Below, one piece after another: positions 27,442 to 36,765 of a stretch of 64,000 bases of DNA. The stretch is from assembly GCF_030065675.1 (NCBI RefSeq), contig NZ_JASJDK010000020.1, forward strand, positions 1 to 64,000, given 5' to 3'. A program made the translations under genes and the position numbers. The stretch's first letter is position 1. Each line of letters opens with the position of its first letter. The DNA comes from Mastigocoleus sp. MO_188.B34. GTDB lineage: Bacteria; Cyanobacteriota; Cyanobacteriia; Cyanobacteriales; Nostocaceae. The notes beneath the pieces are model-generated. The model was given only the letters and a program-made list of their open reading frames with translations. It was not told where the DNA came from and did no database searches.

Positions 27442-27843
27442 TCATAATGTCTTTCTAGAACGCAGATTCCGAATATTTTGCTCCCAATTTGCTCCATCAA
27501 AGGGTGTAATTTCGAAATCTGAAATCGGGTTACCATCAAGACAACGTAGGTTTACATCAATGCAATCTGGATGACTGCGGGGGATATAAAATGAGTGCAC
27601 CCCGCAAATTTTACAGAATTTATGCTTCGCAACACCAGTATTGAAAGTGTAAGTTGTTAAAACTTCTTCACCCTTGAGGAGAGTAAACTTATTGTGCGGA
27701 ACAATTAAATGCAAAAATCCTTTTTTTTGGCAAATTGAGCAATTACATTCATCTACTTGGTATTTTTCCACTACGACTTTGAAGCGAACAGCACCACAAT
27801 GACATCCACCTGTATATATTTTTGGCTGCTTAGAACTTACCAT
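27442..27843 (-). CDS. GFA-fold (CENP-V/Gfa-like) zinc protein
   Basis: 133 residues from the ATG at 27843 (GAGG about 10 bases upstream). Zinc-binding cysteines: GGCHCGAVRFKV, DECNCSICQKKG and KFCKICGVHSFY, the full GFA pattern. The name-giving activity (glutathione-dependent formaldehyde activation) is established for few members, so the substrate is uncertain. It ends with PFDGANWEQN. Single gene. Confidence 0.9.
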   Translation of the reverse strand: MVSSKQPKIYTGGCHCGAVRFKVVVEKYQVDECNCSICQKKGFLHLIVPHNKFTLLKGEEVLTTYTFNTGVAKHKFCKICGVHSFYIPRSHPDCIDVNLRCLDGNPISDFEITPFDGANWEQNIRNLRSRKTL

Positions 27844-28252
27844 AATACAAACCTCAAATAAGGTTGAAATCGCTTTTAACCTACTCCTACACAGTTTCAA
27901 AAAGCAAGATTTTTTGAGGAATTTATATCTTTGGAATAATAAAGGTTTAAGTCTGCATTTCCCAGCGTTTAATTGACGGCTTGGAGCATCCCAATCCAGA
28001 AAAAGGTAACACAGTACAAAAATCTTTCTCCTCCAAAGTGTAGTGCTATTTAGTTTTTAAAATATATGCTTTGCTTGTCATTGACTTAAAGTCTTTACCG
28101 TTGAAGCCTTGATGGTAGAGTATTTATGCTTGCACCTTTAGTTTCTTGGAAAGTTAAAATATTCAAGTTCTTATTAGTTCATAATCTACCTTGGGAAGTC
28201 AAAATCACTAAACTTAAGTTAACTTAAATCAAACTCGAGTATAAATTTATTC
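27844..28252. other. Promoter spacer with a short coding-like tail
   Basis: Rightward, 27951-28043 reads QRLIDGLEHPNPEKGNTVQK and ends in TAG. This could be the last 30 codons of a lost gene or chance. No start codon or homologous neighbour supports it. The rest is promoter region for the ABC genes. Confidence 0.3.
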
Positions 28253-29002
28253 ATGTCGTCCAACAATCAAATAGCAGTTGAATTCCGTAATGTTACTCTA
28301 GTCAAGGGCAATCGGCCTTTGGTATCCAATCTTAACTTCAGTATTAATCAAGGGGAAGCCTTGATATTACTTGGTCGTAGTGGTAGCGGTAAAACTACTA
28401 CGATGAAACTAATAAATCACCTATATATGCCAACGGAAGGTGAAGTATTATTCAATGATATTCCAACTACCGAGTGGAATGAAATTAAATTACGAAGACA
28501 AATTGGTTATGTTATTCAAGAAATTGGTTTATTTCCCCATTTTACGGTAGAAAAAAATGTCGGATTAGTTCCTGCCCTAGAAGGCTGGAAACCAAAGCAA
28601 ATTCAAAGTCGTGTCTCCGAACTGCTGCGGTTAGTTAGTTTAGACCCAAAACAGTTTGCTCATCGGTATCCCCATCAACTTTCTGGGGGACAACGTCAAC
28701 GAGTTGGTGTTGCAAGAGCGCTAGCGGCAGATCCACCTGTATTATTAATGGATGAGCCCTTTGGTGCATTGGATCCCATTACCCGTTTGGAGCTACAACA
28801 GGAATTTCGAAGATTGCAGGAAGAATTGGGTAAAACCGTAGTTTTTGTTACCCATGATATCCAAGAAGCCTTTGTTTTAGCATCTAGAATTGCTTTGATG
28901 GATGAAGGAAAAATGGTGTTTTTGGGGACACCAGAAGAGTTTAAGCAATCTAAACACCCAGAAGCTCGCGCTTTTCTTGAATGTATTGAATTTGCACTAT
29001 GA
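28253..29002 (+). CDS. ABC transporter ATP-binding protein, OpuC/ProV-like
   Basis: 249 residues. Walker A GRSGSGKTTT (36-45), Q-loop GYVIQEIGLFPHFTV, signature LSGGQRQRVGVARALA, Walker B VLLMDEPFGALD, switch His in VTHDIQEAFVLA. Sequence and length fit the quaternary-ammonium (glycine betaine/choline/carnitine) uptake class without the CBS domains of ProV. It overlaps the permease gene by 4 bp (ATGA), so the two are translationally coupled. No binding-protein gene follows within the next 900 bp. Confidence 0.92.
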   Translation: MSSNNQIAVEFRNVTLVKGNRPLVSNLNFSINQGEALILLGRSGSGKTTTMKLINHLYMPTEGEVLFNDIPTTEWNEIKLRRQIGYVIQEIGLFPHFTVEKNVGLVPALEGWKPKQIQSRVSELLRLVSLDPKQFAHRYPHQLSGGQRQRVGVARALAADPPVLLMDEPFGALDPITRLELQQEFRRLQEELGKTVVFVTHDIQEAFVLASRIALMDEGKMVFLGTPEEFKQSKHPEARAFLECIEFAL

Positions 29003-29634
29003 ATAACTTTTTCTTGATTAAATATGGCTCAGAGATTTGGGAGAGTACTCTGGAGCACTTATTTCTTGTATTTGTCTCCATCGCCATTGCTACACTAATT
29101 GGTCTACCCCTAGGAATTTTAATTACCCGTGAAAAGAATTTTCGTCAACCAGTTCTTGGAATTGCAAATGTTTTGCAAACTATTCCCAGCTTGGCGATGT
29201 TTGGTTTACTAATTCCCATACCTGTACTTGGTGGAATCGGTAAAGTACCTGCAATTGTTGCGCTCACCCTTTATTCTTTACTACCAATAATCCGCAACAC
29301 TTACACTGGTATATCCGGTGTAGATCCAGCAATTAGAGAAGCTGGGAGAGGTATGGGAATGACCGACAAAGAATTATTGATGCAAGTAGAAATACCCTTA
29401 GCGATGCCGGTTATTTTAGCTGGAGTTAGGGTTGCAACGGTAATTGCTATTGGTATTGCAACCATCGCTGCTGCTATCGGTGCTGGTGGTTTAGGGATAT
29501 TTATTTTCCGAGGGATTTCTACAGTTAACAACGATTTAATTCTAGCAGGTGCTCTTCCTGCTGCTGGGATTGCTTTGTTTGCCGATCTTGCAATTGGTGG
29601 ACTTGAGAAAAAGTTGAAAGTTGGGAAAAAATAA
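28999..29634 (+). CDS. ABC transporter permease, OpuC-type
   Basis: 211 residues with about five transmembrane helices. IRNTYTGISGVDPAIREAGR followed by GMGMTDKELLMQVEIPLAMP is the EAA loop that contacts the ATPase; QTIPSLAMFGLLIPIPVLGG and AIGAGGLGIFIFRGIS are typical of the glycine-betaine permease group. Coupled to the upstream ATPase by a 4-bp overlap. The usual partner, a periplasmic binding protein (sometimes fused to a second permease), is missing here; it may lie elsewhere in the genome. Confidence 0.92.
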   Translation: MNNFFLIKYGSEIWESTLEHLFLVFVSIAIATLIGLPLGILITREKNFRQPVLGIANVLQTIPSLAMFGLLIPIPVLGGIGKVPAIVALTLYSLLPIIRNTYTGISGVDPAIREAGRGMGMTDKELLMQVEIPLAMPVILAGVRVATVIAIGIATIAAAIGAGGLGIFIFRGISTVNNDLILAGALPAAGIALFADLAIGGLEKKLKVGKK

Positions 29635-30538
29635 GTGGAACGGAAAATAGGGGATTATGGGAAGGGGAAAAAAGAACGACAAGTCGCAAACAATTAAGAT
29701 GTTTTGCAGATAAATCGCATTTGCTGCTCGCGAATTACACACCATAGGATTTCCCCTTCCTATGTTTTGTCTTAAGTTTGAGTATAATTATTATTTTTTT
29801 AGAATAGCGATCAATTCTGTTTTTATCATTTGCTTCTGATTTTGTAGATATTTGCTAATTGGGTCATTACACATTACTCACAACAAAAATATCTCCTACA
29901 AGATTACAGTAAATAGCAAAATAGTTGACACAATCAATATAAAAAATAAATATAATTTGGAAATAAGTTAAAAATATTGAATACTTCAAGAAAACAGATA
30001 ATTTAAAATATTTCAGCCAAAATTAAAGAATTTTTAGATTTCTTATTGTATTTTAGGATAATTATGTTTCTAGGGTTATAAGCCAATACAGTTCAGTTAA
30101 GACTTTTTTTAAACAAATAACACTGTAGAGACGCGACATGTCGCGTCTCTACAAAAGAAATTTAGGCTTATCTGAACCGTATTGGGTTATAAGCCACCCA
30201 ATAAAATCACATTACAGCTCTAAAAATATACAAATTATGTAAAAATCAAACTTAATTCTATTATTTGTAATCGCCTGTAAAGGTATACAATAACAGTGAA
30301 TTTAGAAAGCTGTCATTTGCTGTGTTACACTTGTATATATAATTTAGTTTAAATATTCGATGAATAGGTTCTACATGAGTATATTTACTAAATGCAGACA
30401 TATTGGAGATACTTATAATTTGTTCTGTGCTTAAGTAGATAACAAGGATAATGAAAAATATATTTTTACCTTAAATTATCTTTTCAGAAGAACTTAGTTA
30501 AGCCTTGAAGTACCGATCATAATCATGAGTGACAGATT
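29635..30538. other. Spacer around the 103-bp MITE
   Basis: 904 bp between the permease gene and the EAD1-GUN4 gene. Apart from the MITE at 30083-30185 it is AT-rich with no coding frame. No binding-protein gene for the upstream transporter is present. Confidence 0.5.
30083..30185. mobile_element. 103-bp MITE with 19-bp inverted ends and perfect 8-bp target duplication
   Basis: The ends are CCAATACAGTTCAGTTAAG and the complement of CCAATACGGTTCAGATAAG (17 of 19 match). The 8-bp direct repeat GTTATAAG flanks it exactly (30075-30082 and 30186-30193). In its centre is a perfect 28-bp palindrome from GTAGAGACGCGACA to TGTCGCGTCTCTAC (30125-30152). No coding capacity. The intact duplication indicates a recent insertion by a transposase that makes 8-bp duplications; that gene is not in the window. 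Confidence 0.85.
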
Positions 30539-31531
30539 ATGGATTTAAATGGCGAACAACGCAGTTACTTACATCAAGCAATTATGAGCGCTTATCCAAC
30601 ACAAGATAAATTAGCGATCATGCTTGATTTTAGTTTAGAAGAAAATCTAGTAGAAATATCAGGTGAGACAGATCTTCGTACAGTTGTTTTTAAATTAATT
30701 CAATGGGCTAAAACAGAGGGTAAATTAGAAAAATTAATTGAGAGTGCATATAACAAAAATCCCGGTAATCCAGAACTAGAAAATTTTTATCGCACAGTTT
30801 ATAAAGAAGTAAAAATACTGGAAAAACTTAAAAAAGCAAGAAGTATCAATCAGAAATTAGAACAAAATTTAGAATATGAGAAAAGTAAAAACCGACAATT
30901 GAATACAGAACTTGAAAAAGAAAGGAATATAAATCAAAAATTACGTCAAAAAATTGAACTACATCTAAATCAAAATCAACAAAACAAAAGTAACTTATAT
31001 AATTTAATTGTCTCTCTAAAATCTCTGCTTAAAGACCATAAATGGGAAGAAGCTAACCAAGAAACACTTAATATTATCAGTCAAATATTACATCATCTTT
31101 ATAATAAAAACCCAGAAGAATCTTTGGATAAAAGAGATATTCATATTTTGCCTTGTTATTTGCTCTATCAAATTGATTTAATGTGGCAAAAATACAGCGA
31201 CAATTGTTTTGGCTTAACTATTCAGAAAAACATTTGGCAAGAGAATATTTGGCAAGAGAAAGAATACACTAATTTAGAAAAATTTGGTTATTACTTAGGT
31301 TGGTATGATTATGACATGAAAAAATGGCATTTGTTGTCAGAACCAGCATTTAGAGCAAAAGTTAGTTGCAATAGGAAAAAATACAAAGGTATTTTGCCAA
31401 CACTTTCTTCTGATTTGGAAGTGAATGCTATTCTTATCCCTTGTATCATAGAAAAACTTGGTATCATAGAAAAACTTGAATATTGTAATTACGACCTATT
31501 TTCTCCAATGGAGATAATTAATAATAACTGA
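30539..31531 (+). CDS. EAD1 domain - coiled coil - GUN4 domain protein
   Basis: 330 residues. Residues 1-~85 match effector-associated domain 1 (QRSYLHQAIMSAYPTQDKLA, LVEISGETDLR, VFKLIQWAKTEGKLEKLIES, then NPGNPELENFY), an adaptor of bacterial conflict systems. Residues ~90-150 form a coiled coil. Residues ~155-290 resemble GUN4: LLKDHKWEEANQETLNI, IDLMWQKYSDNCFGLTIQKN, GYYLGWYD. GUN4 normally binds porphyrins and stimulates Mg-chelatase; here it is likely a sensor or effector. Two in-frame tandem duplications (15 bp at 31232-31261, 18 bp at 31443-31478) look recent. Followed by a HEAT-repeat gene after 231 bp. Confidence 0.8.
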   Translation: MDLNGEQRSYLHQAIMSAYPTQDKLAIMLDFSLEENLVEISGETDLRTVVFKLIQWAKTEGKLEKLIESAYNKNPGNPELENFYRTVYKEVKILEKLKKARSINQKLEQNLEYEKSKNRQLNTELEKERNINQKLRQKIELHLNQNQQNKSNLYNLIVSLKSLLKDHKWEEANQETLNIISQILHHLYNKNPEESLDKRDIHILPCYLLYQIDLMWQKYSDNCFGLTIQKNIWQENIWQEKEYTNLEKFGYYLGWYDYDMKKWHLLSEPAFRAKVSCNRKKYKGILPTLSSDLEVNAILIPCIIEKLGIIEKLEYCNYDLFSPMEIINNN

Positions 31532-31762
31532 AAATGGATAAAATTAATCACAAAACTCTGCTTGAAAAAGGAAATAATTAAGTATGTCATGAAAAATTAT
31601 TATTTCGAAAATTATTTGACTAGAATATAATTCATAAAATTGCTTATAGAGAAAGTTGACTCCAGTATTTGAGGAGGTTGTGCTCCTATTTAAAACAAGG
31701 ATGTAATGAGATTATTTTGAGTAATTCTTACTAATACTTTGAAAACATTAAGGATTTAGGTA

Positions 31763-33568
31763 ATGGAACAAGCTAAAAATTCCCAAAATACCTTAGAATT
31801 TTTGGTTTTTTCGGTTGAGGAACAAGCTCACGCACTCGACTTAAATAGCTCAAAAAATAGATATGAAAGACAAGCTGCAGCTTCTAATTTAGGTTATATA
31901 GTCGCTTGGATTATTGAGAATAAATATACAACAGCTTTCTTAGAGTTATTAAAAGCAGTTGAATCTTTAATTCATGCTATGCGTAATGATTACATGAAGC
32001 CAGTTCGCGATCGAGCCCGCGAAATAGGAGGAACTATATATTATTCTCTGATCGAATACCATTCAGAAGAGGGTTCGGATTTGAGATTAACAAATATTCT
32101 AAAAAAACTTCGACGCGCTCTAATACTAGCTGGAGCAGACCTAAGCGATGAAAAAAAGGAAGAATTAACAGAAAAAGATCCAGCAATATTAATACAAATC
32201 ATAAATGATTTAGAAGATATTGATATACGAGAACCTGCAATTGAAAAGCTAGGAAATTTAAAAGCCCAAGAAGCGATCGGACTCCTTGTTGATTTACTCA
32301 TAAACACTGCTGAAAATCCTGATATTAGAGCATCAGCAGCATTTGCTCTCTCAAAAATAGTAACGCCTAAATTAAAAGAATGTGAATTAAATAAATACGA
32401 GCAAATTATTGCTGCTTTAATACAGGCTTTAAAATATAATGAGCCAATTGAAAATGATAATTTTGTACGTTTGCAAGCAGCAATTGCTCTAGGTAAATTA
32501 ATACCTCCAGAAGCTGTAGATGCTTTACAAAAAGCTATTAAACAAGATAAGTTTAGTAATGTACGTGAAGCTGCAAAAGATGCACTCAAAAATTATATTC
32601 GAACTTCTAAGACATCTATTAGAGACAAAATTAGAGTCTTTGGATATTTGCAGCTAGCTTACCCTGAGGATACCAAAAAACTGTCAAAAGAGAATTTTCC
32701 TGAATTCGACCTCATAAAAAAATTGAATCCGGTACAAAATACTAATTTTGACAGAATGAGTGTAAACGAACTTATTAAATCCTTAAAGTACGAAAGTAAT
32801 ACAGATAGATGTGTTGCGATCGCTCAAACTCTAGGAAGAATTGGGGATTCTCGTGCATTGAAACCACTAATTGAAAAACTGAAAGCATTAGAACATGATT
32901 GGATTGCACGCAAGTATGTAATTCAAGCCTTGGGCGAACTGAATATTTCTAGCGATCTATTAGATGACACACAATTAGTACAAGATATTCTTGTCGAATA
33001 CTTGCGGAATGATATTATATCAGATGTTAGAGATGCTGTAGAAAAAACTCTATTTAAAATATATAAAAAAAATAACTATAAAGGTGCTGAAGAAGCTTTA
33101 CATAAATATTCTAGCGATCGCTTTATATTGACAAATAAAATAATAAAACAGAGAGAATACTATTCGCCAAAAAGTTTTATGGCTGATATAGAAACCACTG
33201 GAAGCAAAAAAATAAATCTCATGGCTCCAAGAGAATATTCTAATGACTATCTCACTGAATTTACAAGAGAAATTAATCAATCAGAAACTAACGAAAAAGA
33301 TACACAACCAAATAAACATGTAGTAAAACTAAATAAAACTTCAGTTATTAATGCAAATATATTATTAGCGTTAATAAGTTTTTTATTGTCTATTTTGAGT
33401 TTGTCACTGGGAATTTATTTCAGTGGGAATAAAAATTTTTTAGTATGGTTTTTCATTATATTTTCATTAGGAACTAATATTTTTTTAGGTTTATTGTTGG
33501 TTTTTTTATTAGGAATAATAATTGGCAATGACAAAATCCGCGAAGTTTTCAAACAACTATATCAATAG
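31763..33568 (+). CDS. HEAT-repeat protein with C-terminal membrane anchor
   Basis: 601 residues. The N-terminal ~130 residues are helical and unassigned. Residues ~140-275 and ~325-430 are HEAT repeats (ADIRASAAFALSKIV-type units: DIRASAAFALSKI, FVRLQAAIALGKL, NVREAAKDALKNY, TDRCVAIAQTLGRIG, WIARKYVIQALGEL). Residues ~530-590 hold two hydrophobic helices near the C-terminus, so the solenoid faces the cytoplasm or periplasm from the membrane. No enzyme motif. Same strand and 231 bp downstream of the EAD1-GUN4 gene; the pair may work together. Confidence 0.82.
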   Translation: MEQAKNSQNTLEFLVFSVEEQAHALDLNSSKNRYERQAAASNLGYIVAWIIENKYTTAFLELLKAVESLIHAMRNDYMKPVRDRAREIGGTIYYSLIEYHSEEGSDLRLTNILKKLRRALILAGADLSDEKKEELTEKDPAILIQIINDLEDIDIREPAIEKLGNLKAQEAIGLLVDLLINTAENPDIRASAAFALSKIVTPKLKECELNKYEQIIAALIQALKYNEPIENDNFVRLQAAIALGKLIPPEAVDALQKAIKQDKFSNVREAAKDALKNYIRTSKTSIRDKIRVFGYLQLAYPEDTKKLSKENFPEFDLIKKLNPVQNTNFDRMSVNELIKSLKYESNTDRCVAIAQTLGRIGDSRALKPLIEKLKALEHDWIARKYVIQALGELNISSDLLDDTQLVQDILVEYLRNDIISDVRDAVEKTLFKIYKKNNYKGAEEALHKYSSDRFILTNKIIKQREYYSPKSFMADIETTGSKKINLMAPREYSNDYLTEFTREINQSETNEKDTQPNKHVVKLNKTSVINANILLALISFLLSILSLSLGIYFSGNKNFLVWFFIIFSLGTNIFLGLLLVFLLGIIIGNDKIREVFKQLYQ

Positions 33569-33635
33569 AGCCAAAAATAAGTCTGATAAATTCCAGAATT
33601 GATAATAGTATTTGGACTTGAACCTTATATTTGTT

Positions 33636-35612
33636 TCAGACAGATTTTTTCTCGAAAACTATAATACTACGAGCATCATTAATCGGTTTATGGATTAATT
33701 CCTGAAAATCAGGATATTCTTCAGCCTTATAAACATCCTTATTAATAATTAAATTACGTTTTACTACAATGTATCCTTCTTTTTGTTCATAGCTACTTAT
33801 ATAGGAACCAGTTGTATTTAAAAAATTCCTATTCTTTGGTTGGCGGATAATTTTATATCCGGCAGGAATATTAATTTTATATTCCCAATTATAACTTCTA
33901 GCACCTACAATAAATGGATACAAGCGCTTATCAAGTGTAAGGTATCTCCTTAACCATTGAGAGTTGATAGTATTAATCCCAACAGGTGTATTGAAATATA
34001 TTTGGTCTTCCACATCGACAGCATGAGGACTGTTCCATTTGGCTTCTACTTTTACAGGTACATCTAAATTATTTAGCTCGTTAGTCTTTAAAGTTCCAGC
34101 GCCACCTTCAGGAGTACCAGCTAAGATTTTATTGGCAATTTGCTTTGGTGTATTAGATGTAAAGTATTGCCTGTAACCACTATTAAAATTACCAGAATAT
34201 TTTAATTCACTTTCACCTTTGATTGTTCCGTTTTTTTTGATGTTAATTGAAGCTTTCATCTCATAGCGATTATTTTCAGCCAAAGATTTTGGTGTATATT
34301 TAGTTAAGCCTTTTTCTGTGAGTAAGATAACAAACTTATTACTTACAGAATCATCTAACTCCTCTAAAGCAGCATAATTATTAGTTGGATCAGAAAAAAT
34401 CTGATAATCGGGTAAGTAAATTATGGCATGATTAAACTGTGAGGATGTAGGTAATAGCAACTTTTGGTACATATCTCCCGAACTGACCAAAGTAGGAATA
34501 GATTTAATACCTATTGCTTTAAGTAAAGTATGCATTAAAAGTACATAATCTTTGCAGTCTCCATAGCCATTGCGCAGAATTTGCGTGGAAGTATGAGGAA
34601 TGTAACCTGCTGATTCGTTGAGATAAACAGCTAAGTATTCAATATTTTGTGCAATCCAGTTATAAATTGACCTTGCGGCTTCAATACCCTCTTTATCCTT
34701 TGTTATTGTCAAGGCTAGTTTTTTAATTTCTGGTGTGATGATGATTTTATCCCGCCATTTATCCCAAATCATCTGACCTATTTCTTCCCAGCTATCTAGA
34801 TTGGAGAATACAAACATAGAATCAAAATCCCAGGTGTTAACCATACGATTTTCAAAGTCATAGCCAGGTCTATTGGTTATTACAGCTTTAATTCTGCGAA
34901 GATTTCCCTCGTCAGTGTCTGTTACAGTATAATCTCCTCTCTTTTTCCAATGAAGTTTAAGGGATGTGGGTAATTCTATCTCTATAGATTCCTTAACTAC
35001 TGGTATGGAAAAGAATGGAGTCTCAACATCACTCAAACCAACAGTAAAAGGTTTTTTCTGGGTCAGCTTCCATTGTACGAAAGTTTTAGATCCAACTTTG
35101 AGTTGGGGAAATACTATCGTCATCCTTAAATCGTTGGTGAAACCCGGTACATATTCAGGACTAGAACGAGTGAAAATATTTTCTTTGGTAACCTTAATTT
35201 TTTTCCCATTTGGTTGAATGACATAAGCATCAATTAATTCTACAGATTGGGTATCGGGAGAATAATCAAGATAATCTCTTTTCCAGTCTTCAATTCCTTG
35301 TTTAGTGAGCAAGGTTGTTTGTTGAGTTTTTAAGCAAGTATATGTATAGTCGGAATTAATTAAATATTTATTTTCATAATTGTCTATCCTTACATTGTGG
35401 ATAATATTTTTATCTTTACCTACTTGAGGAATAGACTGTATTTTATTTTGCTCATCCTTAATATTGGTTCCTATTTTTATAGGTGAGCTTATCTGGCTAG
35501 AACTTATAACCTGTGCAATATCAGCACCATAGCTAAGATTAGGTACTATGTTGAGTAATATTCCACAGCAAAAGGCGATAATAAATCTAAAAAGAAGTTT
35601 GTGATATTTCAT
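33636..35612 (-). CDS. Exported DUF3857/transglutaminase-like protein
   Basis: About 658 residues from the ATG at 35612; a TTG six codons earlier is the alternative. A signal peptide spans ~1-30 (LLFRFIIAFCCGILLNIVPN). DUF3857-type beta domain ~70-270 (VFPQLKVGSKTFVQWKLTQK). Transglutaminase-like core ~290-430 with Cys in NGYGDCKDYVLLMHTLLKAI, His in SQFNHAIIYLPD and Asp in IFSDPTNNYAA, so the catalytic triad is intact. A C-terminal beta domain follows. Predicted periplasmic or surface enzyme acting on peptides or proteins; substrate unknown. Ends 68 bp from the HEAT gene, convergent. Confidence 0.85.
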   Translation of the reverse strand: MKYHKLLFRFIIAFCCGILLNIVPNLSYGADIAQVISSSQISSPIKIGTNIKDEQNKIQSIPQVGKDKNIIHNVRIDNYENKYLINSDYTYTCLKTQQTTLLTKQGIEDWKRDYLDYSPDTQSVELIDAYVIQPNGKKIKVTKENIFTRSSPEYVPGFTNDLRMTIVFPQLKVGSKTFVQWKLTQKKPFTVGLSDVETPFFSIPVVKESIEIELPTSLKLHWKKRGDYTVTDTDEGNLRRIKAVITNRPGYDFENRMVNTWDFDSMFVFSNLDSWEEIGQMIWDKWRDKIIITPEIKKLALTITKDKEGIEAARSIYNWIAQNIEYLAVYLNESAGYIPHTSTQILRNGYGDCKDYVLLMHTLLKAIGIKSIPTLVSSGDMYQKLLLPTSSQFNHAIIYLPDYQIFSDPTNNYAALEELDDSVSNKFVILLTEKGLTKYTPKSLAENNRYEMKASINIKKNGTIKGESELKYSGNFNSGYRQYFTSNTPKQIANKILAGTPEGGAGTLKTNELNNLDVPVKVEAKWNSPHAVDVEDQIYFNTPVGINTINSQWLRRYLTLDKRLYPFIVGARSYNWEYKINIPAGYKIIRQPKNRNFLNTTGSYISSYEQKEGYIVVKRNLIINKDVYKAEEYPDFQELIHKPINDARSIIVFEKKSV

Positions 35613-36086
35613 TTTTCGGAATACAAGCAATAGCCGCCAAACACTTGTATTAGAATCTACAGGTGTTCATGTAGCAAGTAGTACTATTAGCTTATTATCG
35701 CTAAATTGCTTGTGATTTAAATCACACACTATTCTGGTGTTGGTTATATTACCACGACATTTTTATTTCTTCTCGTATTTATTTCTTCTCGTACAAAGAG
35801 AAATAAGAATAATTCATTTCGCCTTTAGGTACTCGTTGATTTGGTAAATATTATATTTTTTAAAATTATATTTTTTAGAATTCTCTTTTTTAAAGAAATT
35901 ATCCACCAACAGAAGATATAAACAGTTGGGACAATGTCAAAATTATTCAAAATTTAGACAAGGACAAATTTCCCGTTTCCTAACTTATCTTAAAGGAGGG
36001 GAGAGAATATTCTCATTTAACTGTATTCGCAGATCGGGAAAAATTACCTAACTAAATGATTATCAGAGATGTATTTTCTGATTTGG
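35613..36086. other. Gene-free spacer
   Basis: About 470 bp, AT-rich, no coding frame. It contains a short duplication TTATTTCTTCTCGTA / TTTATTTCTTCTCGTA at 35764-35793, too short to name. Confidence 0.35.
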
Positions 36087-36431
36087 TTAAGCGACTAGTC
36101 GTAGCAACACATTATCATCAATGTTTTCGTATTTTTCGATCAAATTCATCACGTACTGGAGTGTGTGAGGAATTATTTCCAAGGTACAACTATCGAGCAT
36201 TGATAAGTGTAAGGAAATAATATCAATATCAGACGAAGATTCCCAAGCTTCAATCTCGATCGGTTTTTCACTGTGAACATTCACACAAATAGAGTAATTA
36301 TCAAGATGAGGAAGACGAAAAACAACATAAAATTGGTAACCACCTTGAAGTTTTAATTGTTTGACGGTATGAAGTCCAATCTTCTCACCTATTTTAACGA
36401 TTTGTTCTAAGGTTATAGTTTGGTTAATCAT
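36087..36431 (-). CDS. Hypothetical protein
   Basis: 114 residues, soluble, alpha/beta composition: ITLEQIVKIGEKIGLHTVKQ, then YQFYVVFRLPHLDNYSICVN and IISLHLSMLDSCTLEI. No signal, membrane segment or recognised motif. It is flanked by gene-free DNA on both sides (474 and 334 bp), so it is monocistronic. I cannot assign a function. Confidence 0.6.
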   Translation of the reverse strand: MINQTITLEQIVKIGEKIGLHTVKQLKLQGGYQFYVVFRLPHLDNYSICVNVHSEKPIEIEAWESSSDIDIISLHLSMLDSCTLEIIPHTLQYVMNLIEKYENIDDNVLLRLVA

Positions 36432-36765
36432 AATGTTTAGTCTATTTTAGTTTTACTAAACATAGATACAGCTTTGAGAAGACCAATTACACATTAAGTT
36501 GTACTAAAATATACTATTGTTACAAAATGGAAATTTTATCCAATATTTCCTAACTTTGGTTTTATCAGATTAGGAATAGCTATATAGCTATTAGTATTTC
36601 TCATTTTTCGTTGAATATTGACCAAAGCGATCGCTGCTTGCTTGTAATTAATCTAGACTCGGTTTAAAAGCTAACGACATCCTGAGTGGGATTTAACAGT
36701 GAATGCTAAATCCCGGGCTCATGGTTTGTACAGATATATGGGATTTCTTCCCTATTGTTAGTGTT
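36432..36765. other. Gene-free spacer
   Basis: 334 bp, AT-rich, holding a HIP1 site at 36630. No coding frame, no strong hairpin. Confidence 0.35.

Noticed and set aside
32041-32589. 182-codon leftward frame within the HEAT gene
   Set aside because: Antisense shadow caused by the HEAT codon pattern; composition Ser/Phe/Ile-rich.
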